In this document: one piece after another, positions 58,721-64,000 of the stretch
How positions within the stretch are numbered: position 1 is the stretch's first letter
How the letters are laid out: each line of letters starts with the position of its first letter
Source of the DNA: Paulownia fortunei
Lineage: Eukaryota; Streptophyta; Magnoliopsida; Lamiales; Paulowniaceae
Direction of reading: 5' to 3'
Assembly (NCBI GenBank): GCA_019321725.1
Contig: CM033105.1
Span: 10,367,632 to 10,431,631, forward strand
Length of the DNA stretch: 64,000 nucleotides
Made by a program: the position numbers and the translations under genes
Notes under the pieces: generated by a model
Seen by the model: only the letters and a program-made list of their open reading frames with translations
Databases searched by the model: none
What the model was told of the DNA's origin: nothing

Positions 58721-59949
58721 GGTAATAGCTTGGCTTTGAGGGCATTAAGGAGTCGGATGGACCCTATATTACTCGTCCCTTCATCCATGGTTGCTGCTGC
58801 CTCATTCCTCTCGACCATGGCAGACAAGGATCCGAGCTTGGGATAATTGCTCATGGCATGTGGCCCTTTGCACACAAAGCATCCTCCTTTTGGTATGAAG
58901 GCACGTTTTTTTTCTTCATACTCCTTTCGGGATAGATTCCTATCTCTTCCCTTGGGTGGGTATGTTTTTTGTTGGTCCCAATTATTCCACTTCTCTCCCC
59001 CACCTTTAGTCGGGTTCCACTTTTCCTTCTTCTTTGAAGCATCCATGTGGGGTTGGTACTGCGTAAGAGACTCTGCGATGGCGATGGCCTTGTCTACTAA
59101 CTTGATGTCTCGCCGGTGCAACTCTTGTTTGGCCCATTATTGAAGACTATCCACAAAGTGAAAGAGAAGGTCCTCCTCAATAGATTGGGAATTTGAAGTA
59201 TGATTGTGGTAAAGTCTTTAACATACTCCCTTATGGTGCCTTGTTGTTTCAACTCTCAAAGCTTCTTGCGAGCTTCATAGACAATATTTTCTGGGTACAA
59301 ATGTCGCTTAAGCTCCTTCTTGAAGTCTTCCTAAGTATCGACCCGACAGGTACCTCATTCTATGTCGGCGTGCTTCCTACGCCACCATAGAATAGTAGTA
59401 TCGGTGAGATAGAGAGTGGCGGTTCTTACCCTTGATGCTTCATCAGTTAAGTTAAGTCCCTCGAAGTAGCGTTCTATGTGCCACAAGAAGTTCTCAACTT
59501 CCTTGGCGTCCCTCCGGCCATCGAACCTATTGGGTTTAGGATAGTCCACCCTTGGACTGACCATACTGGTGCTAGCTCCCACGGTAGTAGCAGTCTTCTT
59601 ACACACTGCTAAGTCCTCCCGTAATGTCTCGATGCTAATCTGTATAGCCTGCAGAGCGTCCATTACCTTCGCCTCTAGTCACGTTAGGCGATCATCACGT
59701 AAGGTGTCGGCATCGAGGCATGTTTGGACATTCTCCTTCAAGGAGTCTAACTGTTCAAGAACGTGGTCCTCTAATATCTCAACGTTGTGCTCGACTATCT
59801 CGAGTCATTCCCCCATATCCTCCATGATGCGTTCCCAAGAGCTGCCCTCCCGGCTCTTACTCTGATCGTGTTTCTTCTTGGATTGGGACTGGACGAGTTC
59901 TCTCCCGTGGTCTTCGGTCACGCCTGACTTGTTCTCGTTGCTGGCCATC
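58700..59949 (-). pseudogene. gag: Gag of element E
   Basis: The likely start is the ATG at 59949 (MASNENKSGV), 32 bases from the PBS. Stops are near 59805 and 59677. The core is in 59663-59355 (PKPNRFDGRRDAKEVENFLW, TLYLTDTTILWWRRKH). The C-terminal piece 59121-58528 has CFVCKGPHAMSNYP, a zinc knuckle in which the last Cys position is Tyr. It would bind RNA and build the particle. Confidence 0.88.
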
Positions 59950-59980
59950 ACTTGTAACTTCGCAGCACTTTAGCCCAATC

Positions 59981-59994
59981 GGGCTCTGATACCA
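59981..59994 (-). other. Primer binding site of element E
   Basis: Minus strand TGGTATCAGAGCCC, a full match to the initiator Met tRNA type, 2 bases from the LTR. Confidence 0.95.
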
Positions 59995-59996
59995 CT

Positions 59997-60453
59997 TGTC
60001 ACGGACTTGTTTCCTTATCAAGGACCGTGCGGCTTTAGCTTCTTCAACCGCCCCTCGCAGTAGCTAAGTCAGCCTCATTGCTAAGAAAGTGTTGGAAGAT
60101 GGCTAGTAAGATGAAGACACTCAAAGAAGGCAAGAGAGGTTTGTAGGAGAAAGCTTGTATTCACTCAAACTCAAACTCTTACTTGATGGTTTACGAATGA
60201 AGTTCTACCCCTATTTATACAACTCCACCTTCTAAACGAACGGTGGTGATCTATTTGATCCTACGATTGGGAGAGACTCTCTAGAGTTCTCCAAGAAATA
60301 TGCCATAAAGGTTCCACTAGATATTTACAAATGGACATTCTAGAAGTTTCTAACATTTGTCCAAAATGTCCCTAATGTTCTAGAGAATTACGGGAGCGCC
60401 TCCAAGCCCAAAAATGCTGCAATAATCTGATCTTAGCTTGGCGGTGCATGACA
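59997..60453 (-). repeat. 5' LTR of element E (457 bp)
   Basis: Pair of 54882-55329; ends TGTCACGGAC and GTGCATGACA. A TATA box TATAAATAGG lies at 60219-60210 on the minus strand. Small substitutions and indels separate the two LTRs. Confidence 0.95.
60210..60219 (-). promoter_or_regulatory. TATA box of the E 5' LTR
   Basis: TATAAATAGG on the minus strand, conserved in the 3' LTR, roughly 240 bases into the LTR. Confidence 0.65.
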
Positions 60454-61443
60454 GGTAGCAGTCATCAGGTCTCTACCTTTGTGGTAGGCATGGAACAATA
60501 GGTCCTACCTAACTTGTCCATTTTTGTTTCAAACTAAATTTTCTAGAACAATTATTTTACTTAATTTTCATAAATTAACTGGGGTTTAATTTTATCCAGG
60601 ACCTCATCATAATTTAAATTAGGTTGGTTATTTAATGCATGACATCATAATATCATTGCGCAAGCATAGAAGCATTAAATAAAATCCTAAGCATGCATCC
60701 AATATATACTTAAATAAATGAATGATCATGAACCAATCCTATGCGATCTGTTTGAGCCAAAAATGGAGTTAAGGTCAGTCTAGGGGTAATAAAATAGAAT
60801 ATAACATATTTTATTATATAATTGTATTCCATACAAACATGGGCCTTCATTGGAACCTCCTTCTTGATTCTTCTTCATCTTCCAAATAAAAAGAAAAACA
60901 TCACCACCTATTCTACTCTCTTTATAGAAAAATAATTAACTTACATAGATGGAATAAGAGGTTCGTTGGCCACATTTTAAAATTCAAAAAATATTATATA
61001 AAACCAATTACATTGATCCAATAGCTCATGATCATCCCACACATGCTTATAATTTACATCACATGTAATTATCAAAACATGTAAATTAACCAAGTTGTTT
61101 AATGCAATTTTTAACTTGGAATTTTTATTTGCTTGAAAAATAATTTTTCTTTGAAATTTCAGAAATTATTAAAATTAATATTTAATTTTAAAATTCTAGA
61201 AAATCAAAATAAAATGAACCCAAAAAATAGTGCCACGAGCAGCACAAAGGCTGCCCATCACATGCATTGTGCCCTTTTCTAATTTTAATATTTAAATGAT
61301 TTAAATAAAAAATTAAAATAATTCCCAATCATCAATTGCTTAAAACTTGCAAAATCAAATTTTACATACCAAACATGAATTTAAACAATTTAAAAAAAAT
61401 ATGCATCCATAAATTCGAAATTCACTGAATAAGCGAAACCGTA
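60454..61443 (-). other. Leader of element D, upstream part
   Basis: Non-coding sequence between the E insertion and the D PBS. It continues 54431-54881 and matches the C leader in order. Confidence 0.7.
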
Positions 61444-61455
61444 ACTCTAAGACCA
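61444..61455 (-). other. Primer binding site of element D (degenerate)
   Basis: Minus strand TGGTCTTAGAGT, two or three changes from TGGTATCAGAGC. Confidence 0.7.
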
Positions 61456-61456
61456 C

Positions 61457-63273
61457 TATTGGGTTTGCTATAATCGTAAGGGCATGCGCAATATAAAATT
61501 AAAATTTTTATAAAAAACATTATCAAATAAATTTATCCCCTTGATTTGAAAGTGGTTCTAACGATCACGCTTATTCAAGTGAATATATATAAAACAAATA
61601 TATTAATTCGAATTATACCTTTTGTGCACTCTGGTTGTTGTCAGGAATGAAGCAATTAATTGCTTATCCTGGACTTTCAGAATTCGCAGGGATCCAAGTG
61701 TATCCCCTCTATAAAGTCCACAATATGAAAAATAACACCAATTAAAAGGATTCGCTAGTATCCTTTTAATCATTTACTAATATGGTTTTGGAGTAAATTT
61801 TGCCATTTTGATCCAATTGATGGATCAAGAACAAACTTTCAAAAACAATAAAGATTGATTTTTTAAGTTTTTGAAACTTGGATATAAAGAGAATATCAAG
61901 AAACTAGTTTTCTTTTAAAGAATAAGAAAATCAAGATTTCAAGAAAACACCTTTTTCTTTTTCTTTCTTTTCTTTTCTTTTATTGGAGAGAAAAATAGAA
62001 GACTGAACAAAATAATTTTTGCTAATTAATCTATGTAATTTTCGTCCATCCCTATATATAGGGGCTGGAGATTTTCTCCTACTCAAACTCTTGGAGAGTT
62101 CGTCAATTTTGAACTATTTCAAAGCTTGATATTGGAAGGATTCTAAATCTTCCAACAACTCTTCTCTTTTTCTTTCTCTAATGTATGTGGACTTATTTGA
62201 GACTACATTAGTTATCAAAATTATTTATATACATTCTTGATATTAATTTGAATTCTGCAAATAATATCAAGATAGATATATATCAAATATATACCTAAAA
62301 TATATTTATAAAATAAATCCTAGTGGCCAATTTTTATCCTATAAAAATCGATCACTTTATTTATTTATTTAAAAATATATTAATTAAATAAATTACTTAC
62401 TTTATTCTCTTCATATTCTAGTGGATTTCTTAAGTGATCCACATTAATTTTTGGGCTTGAACTTAAAAATCCACATATCAATCCAATTGATTTAGTCCCA
62501 AATTAATCAATCTAATTGATTAATTTTAATTTACTCCAATTGGACTTCCTAAGCAAATAACGTTCAATTAAATAATTCAATTACTTAATTAAATATTTTA
62601 ATTAACATTAAATAAAATAGAACTCTTAATTAATTAATTAATTAATTAATATTAATTAATTATTTTCCAACAATTCGATAAATCCCAAAATTAGAAATGT
62701 TACTTTTCATAAAAATGTGTGACCCTATTAGGTTCGCTACTATGCTAGTAGTGGTCTTGCTACATTTGCAACTTATGAATAACATTTATTCCAACTAATT
62801 AATTCGTTTGAAACTAACTCTTTAATTTCAAGAACCTCACTATCTATGAAAACACCTATCAAGTAATAATGGCAAATTAGTCTTAGATAAAATAGCGAAT
62901 AAACCTATTTGAATTGCAAATACCATACTTGTACGGTCCTCAGTACAACTAATCTCCCGATTGAATATAGGACATGAATTATAAGTCAAAACTCTAAATG
63001 ATTCAATAATTATGATCCCATTTCAAGTTCCAATAATTCTTAATGAATTACTATTCATCCTACCTTGGCCAATGTCTTTAAATCACGAACTATGGAAACA
63101 CAAGAGATTCTCTTGTTAAAAATAACAAGTGTCGAATTCTATGTTAGCCACTGACAAACCTCCAAGCACACCAGTAAAACACCTAACATACCCCATTTAT
63201 GATTATTAAGTAATTAGAAGATATATCAAAATATTGCAGAATGCACACAAGGCTACTATCATGCCTCAAGTTT
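61457..63273 (-). repeat. 5' LTR of element D, outer end missing
   Basis: Left edge TATTGGGTTTGCT (TGTTGGGTTTGCT at 63942). Aligned with the 3' LTR until CATGCCTCAAGTTTG near 63273, where similarity to 50055 ends. TATATATAGG (minus) at 62060-62051 is a plausible TATA box. A (TTAA)n-rich stretch lies near 62627-62660. Confidence 0.8.
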
Positions 63274-63941
63274 GCCTACGTCATACCATATAAATGTTTA
63301 TATACGAAAATTACATCTCACATTGCATAATTCTATCAATAAATTGTTTAGGATGCATTAGCTATAAATTACTTAGTAATCACAGTCATAGAACATGAAA
63401 GAAATGAGTGTCAAATTAATTTGGGTTAATTTTGCAAAAATTGGAAGACAATGAAGTTAGTTGAGCTTAGATAATTATAGAGGCCTAATTTGCAAACATA
63501 AAATAAAGAGATGCAAAATTAGGTTAGGCAATCATTGCCTAACCTAATGCACGCATGATGACACACCTTCATCTTTCCTAATACCTTGTACATTGAGTTA
63601 CATCTTTATGAGCACAAGCAAAGAGTTTGCTTCTACAAGCACCATCAACCATCTTTCTCCCCTAATGACCTCTTATCAGCCTATTGTTTGGCATGCTTGT
63701 GAGCCTGCACGATGGCCATAGGTTCAAGAAGGTAGGTATATAAGTTTCCTCCTATTTTTAAGTTAGAAAATATAGAAATAAAATAGGGGTAGTGAGTGTC
63801 GTAAGTAAAACTCTAAAGAAAGATGGGAAAATAAGAAATGTGAATGCACAAAGGAAAAAGAAGAGAATGGAAGAAAAAAGATGAGTGCAAGAGGGGCTGC
63901 TGCAAATCTATGAAGAAAAAGGTAAGGTAGGATGTGTACAT
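63274..63941. other. Unassigned stretch between two C/D-family LTRs
   Basis: No credible ORF. It contains a strong inverted repeat at 63518-63548. Its left border is where the D LTR is cut; its right border is the edge of another LTR. Confidence 0.5.
63518..63548. repeat. Perfect 14-bp inverted repeat with 3-base loop
   Basis: ATTAGGTTAGGCAA, loop TCA, TTGCCTAACCTAAT. With a three-base bulge the pairing extends to TGC/GCA (63512-63551). No T-run follows, so a transcription terminator is not indicated. Confidence 0.9.
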
Positions 63942-64000
63942 TGTTGGGTTTGCTATAATCGCAGGGGCATACGCAGTGGAAAATTTAAATTTTTATCAAA
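63942..64000 (-). repeat. Edge of another C/D-family LTR
   Basis: TGTTGGGTTTGCTATAATCG matches the PBS-proximal edge of the D LTR at 61457. There is no PBS beside it on the left, so it would be the outer edge of a 3' LTR or solo LTR of a minus-strand element continuing past the window. Confidence 0.8.

Larger units (their letters stand above)
54882..60453 (-). mobile_element. Element E, chromovirus (Ty3) inserted in the leader of D
   Basis: 5' LTR 60453-59997, PBS 59994-59981, gag-protease-RT-RNase H-integrase-chromodomain (59949 to about 55350), PPT 55341-55330, 3' LTR 55329-54882. GGTA flanks both sides (54878-54881, 60454-60457). Element C has the uninterrupted site at 9861-9874. It is about 5.6 kb, near full length, and visibly richer in G and C than its surroundings. 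Several stops and one lost zinc-knuckle Cys make it inactive. Short LTRs suggest a Reina/Galadriel-like lineage; I am not certain which. Confidence 0.94.
49143..63273 (-). mobile_element. Element D, Ty1-copia retrotransposon of the C family, truncated at both ends
   Basis: Minus strand: 5' LTR (63273-61457), PBS (61455-61444), leader (61443-60454 and 54881-54431, split by element E), gag, protease, integrase, RT, RNase H (to about 50551), PPT (50550-50541), 3' LTR (50539-49143). The 5' LTR lacks its outer ~480 bases and the 3' LTR lacks its PBS-proximal end. The order gag-PR-IN-RT-RH is copia. All ORFs are broken. Confidence 0.88.

Noticed and set aside
58550..59865. Plus-strand open frames of about 98 residues over element E gag
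   Set aside because: They mirror the minus-strand gag/protease reading and have no domain of their own.
62624..62662. TTAA/ATTA repeats as a CRISPR-like or regulatory array
   Set aside because: Simple AT-rich microsatellite in the D LTR; a shorter version is present in the other LTR.
1..64000. A new defence, biosynthetic or regulatory system
   Set aside because: Every coding region that could be identified belongs to retroelements or plastid DNA; the unassigned parts are short and non-coding.

Overview
The window is angiosperm nuclear DNA built almost entirely of nested, decayed LTR retrotransposons. It is AT-rich. The retroelement lineages (Athila/Tat-type Ty3, chromoviruses, a Sirevirus-type copia with an env-like ORF, other copia) are plant-specific, and a piece of plastid DNA (ndhB and 5S rRNA) sits inside one element. 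I found no intact host gene, tRNA gene, CRISPR array or bacterial feature. Element letters A-G are mine.

Layout, left to right. (1) 1-11595 is a three-layer nest on the minus strand: Athila-type element A (gag, PBS, 5' LTR) lies in Athila-type element B (protease, gag, PBS, 5' LTR), which lies in copia element C (pol remnant, gag, leader, PBS, LTR cut by a gap). (2) 11596-11695 is a 100-N assembly gap. (3) 11696-14396 is pol of A (integrase, RNase H, a deleted RT, protease). (4) 14397-25612 repeats 1-11595 almost base for base, except for an island (3137-4953 versus 17533-18971) that differs at many positions and by a 384-bp in-frame deletion. The C LTR then runs on to 26711. (5) 26712-28252 is unassigned. 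(6) 28253-46007 is plus-strand Sirevirus-type copia F (LTR, gag, pol, env-like ORF, truncated 3' LTR). It is interrupted by a plastid insert in RNase H (about 33800-34695) and by a complete but internally deleted chromovirus G (36450-43603) in the env-like ORF. (7) 46187-48463 is a solo LTR of the G family with a perfect 5-bp target duplication. (8) 49143-63273 is minus-strand copia D, of the same family as C, carrying chromovirus E (54882-60453) in its leader. (9) 63942-64000 is the start of another C/D-type LTR.

The genes form retroelement life-cycle modules: gag for the particle, protease, RT/RNase H and integrase for copying and insertion, and chromodomains in E and G for chromatin targeting. 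Every module seen has stops, frameshifts, deletions or lost catalytic residues, so none looks autonomous. Relative order is readable from the nesting: C, then B, then A; F, then G; D, then E.

The most notable points are the likely redundant contig ends around the gap with a bubble-like divergent island, the plastid mosaic inside F, the recurrent palindrome TGTTRCAACA in F, and the paralogous empty site in C that proves the E insertion. I did not find a convincing new biological system.
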